Of a DNA stretch of 64,000 nt, positions 46,647 through 58,429 are shown piece by piece. This DNA comes from Dolomedes plantarius. Lineage: Eukaryota; Arthropoda; Arachnida; Araneae; Dolomedidae. The stretch covers positions 104,110,825 to 104,174,824 of the forward strand of contig OU015496.1 of NCBI GenBank assembly GCA_907164885.2, in the 5' to 3' direction. The position numbers were made by a program, and so were the translations under genes. Within the stretch, counting starts at the first letter, position 1; each line of letters begins with the position of its first letter. The notes beneath the pieces were generated by a model. It searched no databases. It was not told the origin of the DNA and worked only from the letters and a program-made list of their open reading frames with translations.

Positions 46647-47068
46647 TATTGTGGTTGTTGTATGCGCCTTTCCATTTGTGTGTAAGCATAGCAGTAATGA
46701 ATATATCTGCATTAATTTTGATTCTCCATTTGTCGAGTCAATTTAGAATAAGGGAGCTGAATTGAAACCTCTCTATATAATACACAAAAGGGGTCAGACA
46801 TTGGCATCTAAGCAGAGTCTTTGTCACATTCTGCAGGGTATTCTTTTACACCTGATTCAGACCGACTTATACATAAATGATACTCTTAGGCTAGTCTTTG
46901 TCTGCAATACATACCCGACAATTAATACCCTAAAAAGTACTTATATTCTACAGTACATACCCTACAATGGCAATTTCTGAAAGTATCTTCAACAGATACT
47001 CCCTTATTCGCCTAAACAAAGGACATTATTAGTGAAGTATCAAAATTTTCATTTCGTTTATTCACATA
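46647..47068. other. Intronic sequence, nothing recognised
   Basis: A reading frame at 46762-46980 (+) has no recognised motif. Confidence 0.4.
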
Positions 47069-47548
47069 TTAGCTAAATACCCGTGCTTCACTGCGGAATA
47101 CATGAGTAACATTAATTAATTAATGTGGTTCATTTAATTTGAATTTGCTCTAGCAGTAAAGTTTTTCCATTCCTCAGACGAGTTCACCCTTTCATTAAAC
47201 GACCGTGATCCGACATTGAATACGGGCTTTAGATTTTTTTTCTCATTTGGAGGCTTAACACCTTAAAGGTTGGCTTTTTAATGAAGCTTTCTTAGTGAGG
47301 ACCCACCATGCAAAATTTTAGCTCCCTAGGCTTTATGGTCCCAGAGATTCAGGGATCCGTCAGTGTTTTATTTTGGGGATTCAAGACATTTTTAACCCCC
47401 TTTAAGTTTGGATTTTTTAAAAGGATTTCTTACGGAGAACATAGAGCTTAAGAGAAACCACTATACAAAATTCTAGCTTCCCAGGACTTATGGTTCGAGA
47501 GATACAGTGATCAGTCAGGGAATGGTATTCGACTTTTATATTTATAGA
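47069..47548 (-). mobile_element. Short non-autonomous Helitron, 480 bp
   Basis: On the minus strand it starts TCTATAAATATAAAAG after an A and ends CCGCAGTGAAGCACGG, GTATTTAG, CTAA followed by T. The hairpin region and the GTATT(T/C)AGCT(A/R) spacer match the end of the Helitron at 33863-33891. A TC start, CTRR end and A/T junction without duplication support the class. Confidence 0.75.
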
Positions 47549-47869
47549 TAATGCTTTTCATAAAAAAAAATAATGTTTTCAAATTCAGAATCATCTAGTC
47601 TATGACATACCATATTTCATATCCTATCCGAAGTAAAAGTCTCAAATTTTAGTCTAGAATCTGCCAAACATATACATAACAAAGTGCGTTACCTTGCGTC
47701 AGTGCGTTGGTACTGTTTAAACCCCAAAACGCGTGATCTTTTTTACAGTAAGTTACTTTTATAATTATCGGATGGTAATTTTTTAATAACCATATGTTAG
47801 TATCATTCCGACAGGATAACAAAAATTCGCAAAGGCAGAACAGCAACAGCATTTGTATCACAAACATAC
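47549..47869. other. Intronic sequence, nothing recognised
   Basis: No structure was recognised. Confidence 0.4.
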
Positions 47870-48240
47870 CTTCATGAAAGAAACTGTTGTTTGCAAATGT
47901 TGGGATTGGTCGTAGGTCTGGAGGGGAGCCGGGAGTGTGCGACCAATTTGCCGCATGCGTTGCACCGGGCACACCACAGGGTGTGGGTCCACGCTGCAAC
48001 CGTTTGATAGTCCGCGAATTTTGAACCGAGTCAAGTGGCGGGACCAGACCACCTGACCCAGTAAGCCCAGAGGTAATTCGAGAACTTGGAGGACATTGCA
48101 GCCACGACAGATTTTACGTGCACCGTCCATCATTAGCGAACACGCCGATGGATTTGCAGCGACAGGCATAGAACCAGAGACGTTCAGATCACTGTCCCGC
48201 TGCCCTTGCCAACTGGGCCATCACGCCCGTGTCATGAAGG
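47870..48240 (-). mobile_element. Possible tRNA-derived SINE, third type
   Basis: On the minus strand CGTGATGGCCCAGTTGGCAA is an A-box-like start and CTCTGGTTCTATGCC a B-box-like block 45 bp later. The GC-rich body continues for about 300 bp. There is only one copy in the window and no TSD or A-tail was verified, so the call rests on the promoter boxes. Confidence 0.45.
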
Positions 48241-48789
48241 AACTTGTGAACATCATTTTACTTTATAAACCCGTCACAGGAGAAAGCATAAAAAATATTT
48301 TCAATCCAAGAATAATTTTGACTAAAAATAATTTCATAATTATAAATAAGAAATGTCTTGCTTTAGATTAAGTGCACTATTAAAGGCCTCGTAATGTTTA
48401 ACTTTATTTAAATAAATTTAATTACATGCCTGGCATTTCTAAACTTCCGAGTACTCCGTTGGCTTCTAAAACTATAGAACTTAGCGAAAAACGGAAAACT
48501 TGAACAATGCCAATAAACTGATAAAAAAAATTAAACCCTCAATCACAAAAATATATCAATGCGCATAATACTTCAAAACATCTACAAGCACACACACAAA
48601 AAAAAAGAATCTTGAATTCACTTCAATAACTCTTCCCAGCACGATTAGTTTTTTTAAGGAACGAAAACCGATTACGATTCACGAGCTTCTTCTCTTTCCA
48701 CCGATTTGATGATATTTAAATGAAAGAAAGGTTCTTCATTTTTTTCCCCCTGTACCGGGAAGCTCTGTTAAAATGATCATAGCAAATAG
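48241..48789. other. Intronic sequence, nothing recognised
   Basis: No structure was recognised apart from short A-runs. Confidence 0.4.
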
Positions 48790-49080
48790 TTTCCCTAAAA
48801 GTGCTACGGCTCGTTTTCCCACCGCGGCCCTGGAGGGAACCCCAATTTGGTCAAGTAAAATTAAATCTGCAGTAAGAAAAGGAAGAAGAAGAAAAAGAAA
48901 GAAAGAAAAAAAAATTCCGTTCCCAAGGAAAAAAAAGAGGGGGTTCCTGAGAGCGCAATTAATGACAGGATTCAGTTAAAGAAAGTGGAACCTCTTCCAA
49001 ACGTAGTTATCCCCCGGATTGTTACAGCGAGTTTCATCGCTTTAATTGGGACGAAACGAGGCTTAGAGATATGAAGAACA
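48790..49080 (+). repeat. Unclassified dispersed repeat, copy 1
   Basis: After TTTGGTCAAGTAAAATTAAA it has an A/G-rich tract, then GCGCAATTAATGACAGGATT, CAGTTAAAGAAAGTGGAAC, CTTCCAAACGTAGTTAT and CGCTTTAATTG. The same order is found at 53430 and 55930. There are no TIRs or recognisable coding sequence. Confidence 0.7.
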
Positions 49081-49379
49081 AGGAAAAGGAAATTCGGAAC
49101 AAAGGGATGCTTGTTGGACGATTTCGCCGAAGAATTCTTGAATTGGTGTTGTTTGCTATTACAATAGTTATGAAAATAGAGGAAGAAAAAAATTTGAAAA
49201 TATGAGTTTGTTTTTATTTTTGTTGTGAAAAGTTGCAAAGAATTACTTTGAAAGCGTCAAGTTTGTTATCGTTGTTAACTTTAGTGATAAAAGGCGAGGA
49301 AAAAAAATCGAATAGAAATACAATCATGCATGATTTCTTTAATTATAAGAAATTAGTAGGACGTATTTTAAAGGTTAGC
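49081..49379. other. Intronic sequence, nothing recognised
   Basis: About 300 bp without recognised structure. Confidence 0.4.
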
Positions 49380-49515
49380 TTTGGTATAATTATTATTATT
49401 ATTTTCATTGTTAGTTTTAGAAAACAAAGAGAGGAAAAAATCAAATTGAAAAACTAACATCCGTGATTTCTATAATTATTATAAGAAACTGAGAGAAAGT
49501 TCTTGATATGTTAAT

Positions 49516-49568
<53 letters not shown>

Positions 49569-49638
49569 CATTATTATTATCATTATTGTAATTATAATTA
49601 TTATAATAGTAATTATTATTATTATCGTTATCATTAGC

Positions 49639-49690
<52 letters not shown>

Positions 49691-49735
49691 TTATTATTAT
49701 GATTATTATCATTATTACCATAATTGTTTATTTTA
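49380..49735. repeat. (ATT)n/(AAT)n inverted microsatellite
   Basis: ATT runs at 49518-49590 are followed by AAT runs at 49640-49688, with mixed ATTATC units between. The two runs are complementary and could fold. The minus-strand poly-Ile reading frame is an artefact. A smaller ATT cluster lies at 49835-49880. Confidence 0.95.
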
Positions 49736-49880
49736 GAAAAAATAGAGAGGAAAACCTAAATAAAAAACAATCCTCCATTATTTCTATCATTATTATAAGT
49801 GTCAGAGGAAATTCCTGAGGGGTTAATTTTAAAACTATTATTGTTGTTATCATTATCATTATTATTAATATTATTATTGT

Positions 49881-50225
49881 ATTCGTCAAAATTAAAAACT
49901 TGGAATTGATCAGATAGCAAACATATTCTAAAATACTAACTTTCAATTTTAAATATACTCATTAATATTATCACAATCATTTGGTTTCTTTATTACTGGG
50001 GTTATATAATTACCTTTATGGATAATATTAAGTAAAACAAAGTCCCTCTGTTGATTTTGAAGGTATTATTTACTATAAAAACCTTTTATCTTTCAATATG
50101 AATATTCTTCCTTCTATTAGAAAATCATGCATAAAAAATAAAACGGATTCCAAATATTATTCATTTTAGAATATAATTTCATGTTTGTACATTTTCTTTA
50201 AATTGTTCTTTAAAGTTTGAAAATA
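49881..50225. other. Intronic sequence, nothing recognised
   Basis: AT-rich, with no structure before the mariner end at 50226. Confidence 0.4.
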
Positions 50226-50412
50226 TTGGGTTGGCAAGAAAGTAATTTTGGTTTGCCCAAATAGATGGCGTGATGTTTGTCTTGTTATTCTTCTGTCAAC
50301 GTTATATTTAAAAAAAATTTTTTGAGATTTGGTTGTTGACACTTTTAGGTTACTATAGAAACACATTCCGTGTAATTTTGTTTAGAACTGTTCGTTTACG
50401 GTCAATTTTAAC

Positions 50413-51480
50413 ATGGAGTGCAAAGATAATTGTTTTCAACATATTTCACTTTTTTGTTTTCATAAAGGCAAGAAAGCAACTGAGGTTTACAAAGAGATAC
50501 GTGAAGTTTATGGTGTTGATTGCTTAACAGAACGCACGTGTCAGAAATGGTTTGAAAAATTTCGTTCTGGAGATTTTTCTCTTAAAGATGACCAACGTTC
50601 TGATCGAACTTCTGAAGTTGAAGGTGACAAAATGAAAGCCATAATTGAATCGAATTGTCATATAACTGTGGAAGAGATTGCAAAAAGGCTACATGTATTA
50701 CACACAGCAATTGAAAATCACATAAGATGTCTTGGACTTCTTTAAGGAGGTCGATATTTGGGTCCCGCATGAATTGAAAGAAGTTCTCTTAACACAATGA
50801 TATCAATATTTGTGATACACAATTCAAACGTAATGCAATCGACTCTTTTTTGAAACGAATTATCACTGGTGATGAAAAATGAATCGTCTACAATAACATG
50901 AATCGAAAAAGATCATGGTCCAAGCGTGGGATGAACCAGCACAAACCATATCGAAATCTGAATGGTACCAGAAAAAGATTATGCTGTCAATTTGGCAGGA
51001 TTACAAAGATGTTGTGTATTTTGAGCTGCTTCAAAGCAACCAAACGATTATCTCAGATGTTTACAACCAACAACTTAGGAAATAGGAGGGATCAATCAAA
51101 GAGAAAAAAGGCCAGATTTGATAAATTGCAAAAGAATCGTGTTCTACCACGACGATGCGAAGCCTCATACATCTTCAGCAACATGTACGAAATTATTGGA
51201 TCTTAGTTGGGAATTGATGTTACATCCCCGATAACCCCCCACCCACCCACCCCACCCCACCCCTCCCCTCCCGAACTTGCTTCATCGGATTGTCATTTAT
51301 TTCAAAGTGTAAAAAAAATTTTATATGTAAAAAATTTAAGTAATAACGATAACCTTAAGTCGTACTTGCTTGAGTTTTTTTGCTGACAAGAACCAGAAAT
51401 TCTATGAGCGCGGAATCATGAAGTTATCAGAAAGATGTCAAAGGGTCATCGAACAGAATGACAGATATTTGACTGATTAA
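50413..51480 (+). pseudogene. mariner transposase (DD34D type), decayed
   Basis: It starts at ATG 50413. The paired helix-turn-helix region shows GKKATEVYKEIREVYGVDCL, TERTCQKWFEKFRSGDFSL and VEEIAKRLHV. A frameshift follows at about 50742, after which KEVDIWVPHELKEVL (the WVPHEL motif) continues. The first catalytic Asp is in ITGDEK (50871-50873), followed by TGA at 50880 where mariner has Trp. NRKRSWSKRG is intact. The second Asp is in FYHDDAKPHTS (51151-51153). The third Asp (about 51288) is displaced from the expected 34-residue spacing by a C-rich expansion at 51225-51272. Many later stops. It is certainly inactive. Confidence 0.92.
51225..51272 (+). repeat. C-rich low-complexity tract inside mariner
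   Basis: A run of CCCA/CCCT units replaces the sequence coding the PPYSPD stretch between the last two catalytic aspartates, adding about 30 bp. Confidence 0.9.
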
Positions 51481-51558
51481 AATTCATTTTTTTCATAGAA
51501 AAAAAATTAGTTTTATTTCACACTAAAAAACCGAAATTACTTCCTTGCCAACCCAATA

Positions 51559-52260
51559 ATTTAAGATAGAACTTAATTCCTATCATGGATAATACTCATT
51601 ATTTTTATTTGTATCCTAATTTTAAAAAAATAATTCTTTTAAAACTTATGTCATTGCTCTAATTGATAGAAGACTTTTGACGTTCGTATTGAAAATTTTC
51701 TCGTGAGAAACTCTTCTCGTCTTCGACAGTGTACTGAAGAGTTAAGGCAAATATAAATCAACTCCTTTGAAATATGTCCGATATTCCAATAAGCAAGAAT
51801 TCTTTCGCAGTCTGGGCATAATTTAACAGTGGGAGTTGAATGTAAACTTATTTTCCCGTAAAATCATAATCACTAATGATTAACGTAAATTTAAATGTAT
51901 AACTGACAACAGTGATAAAGATAAATTTGAAGTAATTAAAAAATAGCTTGCTGACGAAAAGCATGTTGTGCGTTTGTTACTGCACTGATGTAAACAGATC
52001 TCCTAAAAGCGAGGACTTTAGTTTTGCCAACCTGATTTGGAACTCTCAGTAGGATGCTGGAGTTTTTACATAATTCAGATACGAGCAAATGTACTTTCAT
52101 ATTTGTGATGACGTAGATATCAAAATTGTTCCAGAACAGATGCCATTCAGGAAAATTTGAATTTGATTCATATCACAAGCATCCGCGGTTACTAGTTTAA
52201 TGACAATGTGACATTCAGAAGCAACGGATGGAGAGAGCGGAGCAAATGGATGGAGAGAGA
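51559..52260. other. Intronic sequence, nothing recognised
   Basis: No motif or TIR was recognised before the MITE at 52264. Confidence 0.4.
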
Positions 52261-52263
52261 TGA

Positions 52264-52505
52264 GGCGGTGAAAGGCAAAGTGGTGTAAGTCCCATTTTCA
52301 ACTTTTTTTATTTGAGGGCAAAAATGTAATCTCCATGTTCAGTTTATAGTGGAATTGCAAATAATTATTATTTGCAATATTATAATAATTATTATGAATT
52401 ATAATTTGTTCATTTTATAGTGGAATTATTGTAGTTTTTGCAGTAAAACGCTTTTGACTGACACCACTTGACTTACTGACTTACACCACTTTGCCTTTCA
52501 CCGCC
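52264..52505. mobile_element. MITE, 242 bp, perfect ~27-bp TIRs
   Basis: The left end GGCGGTGAAAGGCAAAGTGG is mirrored exactly by CCACTTTGCCTTTCACCGCC at the right, extending to TGTAAGT. TGA on both flanks (52261-52263, 52506-52508) is a candidate 3-bp duplication. The interior is AT-rich with TTATAGTGGAATT in two copies. The superfamily is uncertain. Confidence 0.85.
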
Positions 52506-52508
52506 TGA

Positions 52509-53429
52509 GATATCCGGGAGTGTCAGGAAAGTTCGGGAAAGACCTCGCGGTGTTACTTTTTTTACTATACTTTCAGGTTACGTTATGTTGAAATATTTAC
52601 AAAACATGATTTACGGGAATATTCTGTCACTGGACTCACTTCTGTGTATATCAATAAACTACATAAAATCATAGTAGTCGAAAAGGTTGTTCCGTTTGCG
52701 GGGTCCTTTTAAAGAATAATAACAAAGGAAAGAAAGGTTTTGTTAATCTACTTTCCGAAGAAAGATTTGTTTTGCGTACATGCATACTATAACTAAACTT
52801 TGTCTTGTCCGAGTATTTCAATAGATTCTAGCATCACTTCTGCAAAGATTCAAAGTTATTGCCATATACTTTATTGGGCATTGGTAATTTTAAATTTATT
52901 CCTTCAACAACTAAAACCTTCTTTTAGACATACTATTAGCCTTAATAAACGTAATTTTAATTTACAACATTATGATTTTCTTCTAAAAGATAATTTCAGA
53001 AATTTATTTTGCTAATTTATTTCTCATACTGCAATGCTTTGAAGTTTACATTCATTAATTTTCGGTATTTATTCATATGGTAAAATAACTTTTATGACTG
53101 TAGTTAAATATTTATTTTTCATAAGTTTTATAATGACCAACAAAAGAAAATACATGTAAAACTTTGATTCCAAAACTGATTTGTAAAGATTTCTATTAAT
53201 ATAACTCAATATCTATTGACTTAAATATATTTGCTCTCATAAAATGATTTAAAAAATTTACCCTGAAATATCATACTATTAGGTTATTTTCTAGGAATTG
53301 AATCCGGTTTTGCAATTCCGTATTACTATTCATTAATATGATGATATTTAAATAGTCCACAAAAAATGATTTTGAACTGGAAAATGCCTCTACGAAATTG
53401 CGAAAAATATAAAGGTTTTCTCGCAATAC
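52509..53429. other. Intronic sequence, nothing recognised
   Basis: A reading frame at 52800-53015 (+) has no recognised domain. Confidence 0.4.
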
Positions 53430-53690
53430 GTAGTTTGATTTCGTTCTAATTCGGTCAAGGAAAATTAAATCCTCAAAGAGAAAAGAGCATGGAAGAAGAA
53501 GGAAAAAGGTTCAGAAAAAGGTTCCAGAGGGTGCAGTTAATGAACGGATTCAGTTAGGGGAAGTGAAACGTCTTCCAAATGTAGTTATACCGGAATGAGT
53601 TAGCAAGATTCATAGCTTTAATTGACTCAGAACTAGATCAAAGAGTAAAGAATTAGGGAAGAAGTAAATCCCGTCAGAGATTTGCAGAGG
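53430..53690 (+). repeat. Unclassified dispersed repeat, copy 2
   Basis: ATTCGGTCAAGGAAAATTAA, an A/G-rich tract, GTGCAGTTAATGAACGGATT, CAGTTAGGGGAAGTGAAACG, CTTCCAAATGTAGTTAT and AGCTTTAATTG occur in the same order as at 48790 and 55930. Confidence 0.75.
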
Positions 53691-55199
53691 ATACCCAAGA
53701 AAGAGCTGAATTATCCTTTTGATTATTCAGTATTATTTAATAAAAAACGTGCTACCTTATATTATTAAAATGTTCATAAAAATCTTAACATTGTAATTCA
53801 AACGGAATGGGGATTCATATTTTTTGTTGCTGTTGTTGTTTTGAGTATTATCTTTTATAAAGAATATTTCGCATTTTTAGGTTTTTTAAGAGTATTTTTT
53901 ATAGATTTGATCAAAGCAAGATACATTGAAATGATTGTAAAGTTGTCTGGGTAAATCATTTTCTATATCTTTAAATGGTATATTGACATATCGTATTCAG
54001 AAATAAAAGATATGGAACTTAAGAAAATGTACATTATTTAGAATCTAAGTACATATTTCATAACTTATTATGACTTGATGAAAGAATGTTATTGGTCATC
54101 AAACATCAAAGGATTTCTTTTAGTAAGATATTCACTTATAATTTATTATTATACATAAGATAGATGACATACATTTATTAGACAAGAGTTTTGATAAAAT
54201 GTAATGTTTTGTATTAAAATATTCACCGATAGATACTTTTAAGCTTCAAACACGGAGCGACCGAAAACTCACGCTACCTGTAAATAGGGCATATCTATTG
54301 CATTATTAAATACAAGTTTACGCCGCACAAGCACCTCACTGTAAAATACAAGTTATAATCGCATATTTGCAACTAAAAGAGAAATAACATCAAAATTATA
54401 AGGCGTTGAAAGACCAAACGTGTGCTTATTTTACCAGATCTGATGTAAGCTCCACATCCCTGATGGTTGTAATTATATTAAAATGTCATGTTACAAAATT
54501 ATTTTGGGGCTTGTAAATATTATGAAATTTTTCCATAAACACTTTGCCTCTAGTCCAAATTCTTCCTCAGAGTGGTCTCCATTTTCAAATATTTTGGACG
54601 TCGATACAATGACGTGACCTGCGCAGGATCTATAAACAATTGGTTCCTACTTTCTATATGCGCCTCTTAATATAGTAAATAATCAAGTAAATAATTAAAT
54701 AGTTTATTTATGTACGTATATATATATATATATATGAGAATACAAATGGCGATGGTAGACCAATTGAAGTTTCATGAACTCTAGTTTGTATTACTCTGGC
54801 TTTTGTCAATTTGTGGTAAAGTTCATAAATAATCTATGTTTACAAAGCAAAACAAAAATGCGCTTCGATACTTTTGCATGCGCAATATTTCAACCATCAA
54901 GAATTTTCGATATTTTCTAATTCTTATGAATTCTGGTATTTCCTTTTTATTTCTACAACTAGAATATACTGACACAGCTGAACTAAAATCTATGATTTGG
55001 GGAAAATGTGCCCGACCATTTGCCTAACGGCATCGGGCATAACATTAATGTAAATGTAATACTCACTGTAAAAAAAATATAAAAAATATTGTAAAAACTA
55101 ACATTTCAAGCATTTATTTTATTTAGACGGAATATTACGGTTTGTCATAGTCCTTAGATTTTAATTTTAGTTTTATTCACCATGTTGTTGTTGTTGTTT
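53691..55199. other. Intronic sequence, nothing recognised
   Basis: A short TA run at 54717-54735 is the only structure. Reading frame 54836-55027 (+) has no known motif. Confidence 0.4.
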
Positions 55200-55745
55200 T
55201 TGTTGTTTTTTGCGAATACGGGACACTTGTCAATGAAGACTTTAACCGCGAGAATAGTTGGTTGCTTGTAATGAGCGGCACCGTATAGGCAGGGCCCTTT
55301 TTATCGCATGGGGAAATCGAGACTTTGCCCTGGGCCCCCTGATGCTAGGGGGCCCCAAAACCCCCTTGGTGCATGCACCTAGTACTTCTAATAGTATGTA
55401 TAGCCCATGGATAGTTCTTATTTTTATAAATGTTCGTAAGGGGGGGCCCCCAAATAGCATCTGCCCAGGGGCCCCCAGCGTTCATAATCGGGCCCTGCGT
55501 ATAGGTGAACCAACACCACCCCCTAGTTCTACCTCAATTTTGACCGAGCTATCTCAGGGACGGCATCTTGGGGGGCTCGTACCATCTCCCACCCTCTCTG
55601 ACATCAACCTTATAGAAGGACTTTCCTGTCTGCGGACTTATACCGGTTAGACATGGACGTATTTAATGGCATTCGACGTGATTCGAACCGAGCACCCCCA
55701 GATCCAAGCACAAAACATTACCACAAAGCTACCTCAGATCCCGTT
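55200..55745 (-). mobile_element. tRNA-derived SINE split by a hAT MITE
   Basis: On the minus strand the head is GAGGTAGCTTTGTGGTAATG, then a B box GGTTCGAATCACGTCG (near 55690). The body includes GAGAGGGTGGGAGATGGTAC as in the SINE at 37870. The tail beyond the insertion (55200-55289) carries GGTGCC.., GCTCATT and a GTCTTCATTGACAAG-like block corresponding to the tail of the first subfamily. The two SINE subfamilies therefore share a 3' tail. Confidence 0.7.
55290..55497. mobile_element. hAT-type MITE, 208 bp, exact 8-bp TSD
   Basis: The ends CAGGGCCC and GGGCCCTG are inverted, with the further inverted blocks TGCCCTGGGCCCCCTGATGC and GCATCTGCCCAGGGGCCCCC inside. CGTATAGG at 55282-55289 and 55498-55505 is a perfect 8-bp duplication. 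CAGGG ends plus 8-bp TSD define a hAT element. It is strikingly GC-rich against its surroundings. Confidence 0.92.
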
Positions 55746-55929
55746 TTATTCATGATTATAATTGGTAAAATACGATCTGAAAAGGGATAGGATTTGTTTT
55801 ACATGCAATTTTTTTTTACTTCTGATCCAAACTCTCCTTTTCGATTTCACCCTATTTTAATTAAGAAAAATATCATCAGGTGCATATTTCCAATATTAGC
55901 TCAGGTGGATACGCAGAAAAGAATATGTT

Positions 55930-56190
55930 CGCAATGGAAGGTTTCGACTTTCGACCTTCTGGTGGTTCCCCGATTCGGTCAAGCATAATTAAATACTCTG
56001 GGAAAAAGAAAAGGATGGAAGAGAAAAGACCCGTTCCAAAGATGGTACCGGGGGATTCAATTAATGAGGGGATTCAATTAAAGGAAGAATAACATGCTAC
56101 AAACGTAGTTATATTAGCTTGGAAGAACTACTTTTATGGCTTTAATTGCGGCAGAATAAGATCAGATAAAAGGAACTGAAAACTAAATTC
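55930..56190 (+). repeat. Unclassified dispersed repeat, copy 3
   Basis: GATTCGGTCAAGCATAATTA, an A/G-rich tract, GATTCAATTAATGAGGGGAT, TCAATTAAAGGAAGAATAAC, GCTACAAACGTAGTTAT and GGCTTTAATTG occur in the same order as at 48790 and 53430. Confidence 0.75.
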
Positions 56191-56417
56191 GTGCAGGCTA
56201 TTGGTCACGATGATGCAAGGCACGGTAATTTTTTTTCCCAATCCTATTGCGTTATTAAAATTTCAAATTTAATATGATTTAAATATTTCATAGCCTGAAA
56301 ACGAATATTTTTAAAACACAAGTCTTGTTATTATAATACCAAATTCTTTGTAATTGTAGATTAGTAACTATGTAAGTTTTCTTCCTGTTACAAGAAGGAA
56401 CTTTAACTATTTCTCGT

Positions 56418-58256
56418 TAATTATCAGCAATGAACGAGTTTAATTAATATCTGATTAAACTTTGTAGATATATTTGATAAATATTTCAAATTATTTTTTA
56501 TCGTTACAGGAAACAGAGAGACAAAATGTAATGAAATTATTCGAATTTTTTTTTCAAAAATTTTTTTCCTAGTTTTTTAACGAGTGATAAGATACAACAC
56601 TCATCAATATTGTAGAAAGACAAAACTGAGATAATTATCAAATGCTTGTTATCATAGTCTGGACAAGTAACCTGGGCTCTTTTCAACTCCAAAGCAATCA
56701 AATTAAACTACTATGCATTGTTTAAGCACGATGAACAGTAAATTTTAAAAAATTAAGCCAGTGAAAGTAGCTTTATGAGGTCTTGTTTGTTTTCACAATT
56801 TTAAAGATAATTTTCATGTTTCTGTTGTCAGAATTTTAAGGCCATAAAAACGAGTGACTGTTTTTCTCAGTTTTACTTTTGCATTTTTCCCAATAATACA
56901 TTTTTGCATTCTTTGCTCCAAAATGCCAGCAATGATTCAGTTAAATTCTACTAATAGATTAGCTTACAACATGATATTAAATATAATCATTGTAAAAATG
57001 TTAAATAGTTAAAAAAGTTTTAAAATAGTTAAAAAGTTTTACTGCAGCGAGGTTACCAATTTTTTTTAAAGATTCGCTGGTCTTCTTAGTTAACAGTATA
57101 ACTACCTGATTTTGCAACGAAGAATCTGCACAAAATTGGACAACCCTGGCTATCCATTTCATCTTTAAGATTTGGTATTTATGTTCTACGGCATGTTAAA
57201 GGATCTAGGGTATTTAAAAGTTCTTTTACTTATTAGCATCGTGAATATTGTAGTTTAATGATCGAGCCCTATGAAAATATATTTTTTAAAACTACTAATG
57301 ATGTACATATGGCTGTCTGGGTACATAAAAATGTACACCAAATAATATTTTAACTATATTTTCCTTCCTATGAAATATGTGTTCTTGAGAGAAATCGGTT
57401 CCCGTACACGCTTACATTAAAGAGACCGACGAGGCATATGTTTTATCAGCTTAGAAGTTTAGTTCTTAATGATACTAATAATGTACTGATTATAGTTTTT
57501 AAGCAAATGTCATTTTCATGGCTTACCAGCCTGTACTATACACATTAATCAATAACGTACATCATTAGAGATATTTTACTACGATAAAGCAAAGAAAATC
57601 GTTATGTTTAACGTTATAAATTACTTCAGGAGTTTCCCCAGTACGCTTGATAGGATGTTGCTATGTTCGGATCCAGCTTGGAAGAAAATGTTCTAGTTAG
57701 ATTTTTTGACTCTTGTATTTTGTAATAGTTGGGTATATGAGTTTTTTCAAGACACGAACGTCAATGATTTGTCACTTGGATATCGCTGGAAGGATATGAA
57801 ATCAGGAAAATAGATGGACTTGCTTTCTAGCGTAAGAAGGGTGTTGCATATATGCTATAACAGCAACAATACATAGCATTATGCACTCTGTGTTAAAAGG
57901 CAGTACGTATCCAACTTTTACGAAAATGTTTCGTTGGTACATCATTGATACATCGTTGATAGATTGTTTGGATTTCAAAAGATCCCAAGCTCTTGTTGAG
58001 AATATGATCACAAGCATTTGATAATTATCTCAGTTTTGTCTTTCTACAATACTGATGAGTGTTCTATCTTATCACTCGTTAAAAATAACTAGGAGTACAA
58101 ATTTTTGAGAAAAAAAAAATTCGAATCATTGCATTGCATTTTGTCTCTCTGTTTCCTGTATAGATATAACGATAAAAAATCATTTGAAATATTTATCAAA
58201 TATATCTGTAAAGTTTAATCAGGTGTTAAGTAAACTCGTTCATTGCTGATAGTTCG
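56418..58256. mobile_element. Foldback element, ~1.84 kb, arms ~290 bp
   Basis: Left-arm blocks (ATCAGCAATGAACGAGTTTA, GATATATTTGATAAATATTT, GAAACAGAGAGACAAAATG, CGAGTGATAAGATACAACAC, ATTGTAGAAAGACAAAACTG) occur in reverse complement between 58255 and 58015. Weaker inverted similarity reaches 56705 and 57955. The central 1.2 kb has no recognised coding sequence. Target duplication and class are unresolved. Confidence 0.85.
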
Positions 58257-58429
58257 CTATTAACTTTTTGATGTAGTTCTCTATACGTCCCTTGGAAGGA
58301 CATTTTATCCTGTGAAGCCCTTTGGACACTTTGAGAGGGAATCACTGACACTACACTTAAAATTTTGGAGAAGTAGAGGCTATTCGCACAGTTTTTACCC
58401 AGTTGACATGCCACTCAATCGCGTTCCAA

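Larger units (their letters stand above)
50226..51556 (+). mobile_element. mariner transposon, 1331 bp
   Basis: The ends read TTGGGTTGGCAAGAAAGTAA on the left and TTGGGTTGGCAAGGAAGTAA on the right complement, about 28 bp of inverted repeat. TA flanks at 50224-50225 and 51557-51558. Length, ends and gene layout are those of a complete mariner, although the gene is badly decayed. Confidence 0.95.

Noticed and set aside
49479..49721. Poly-isoleucine reading frame
   Set aside because: Product of an ATT microsatellite.
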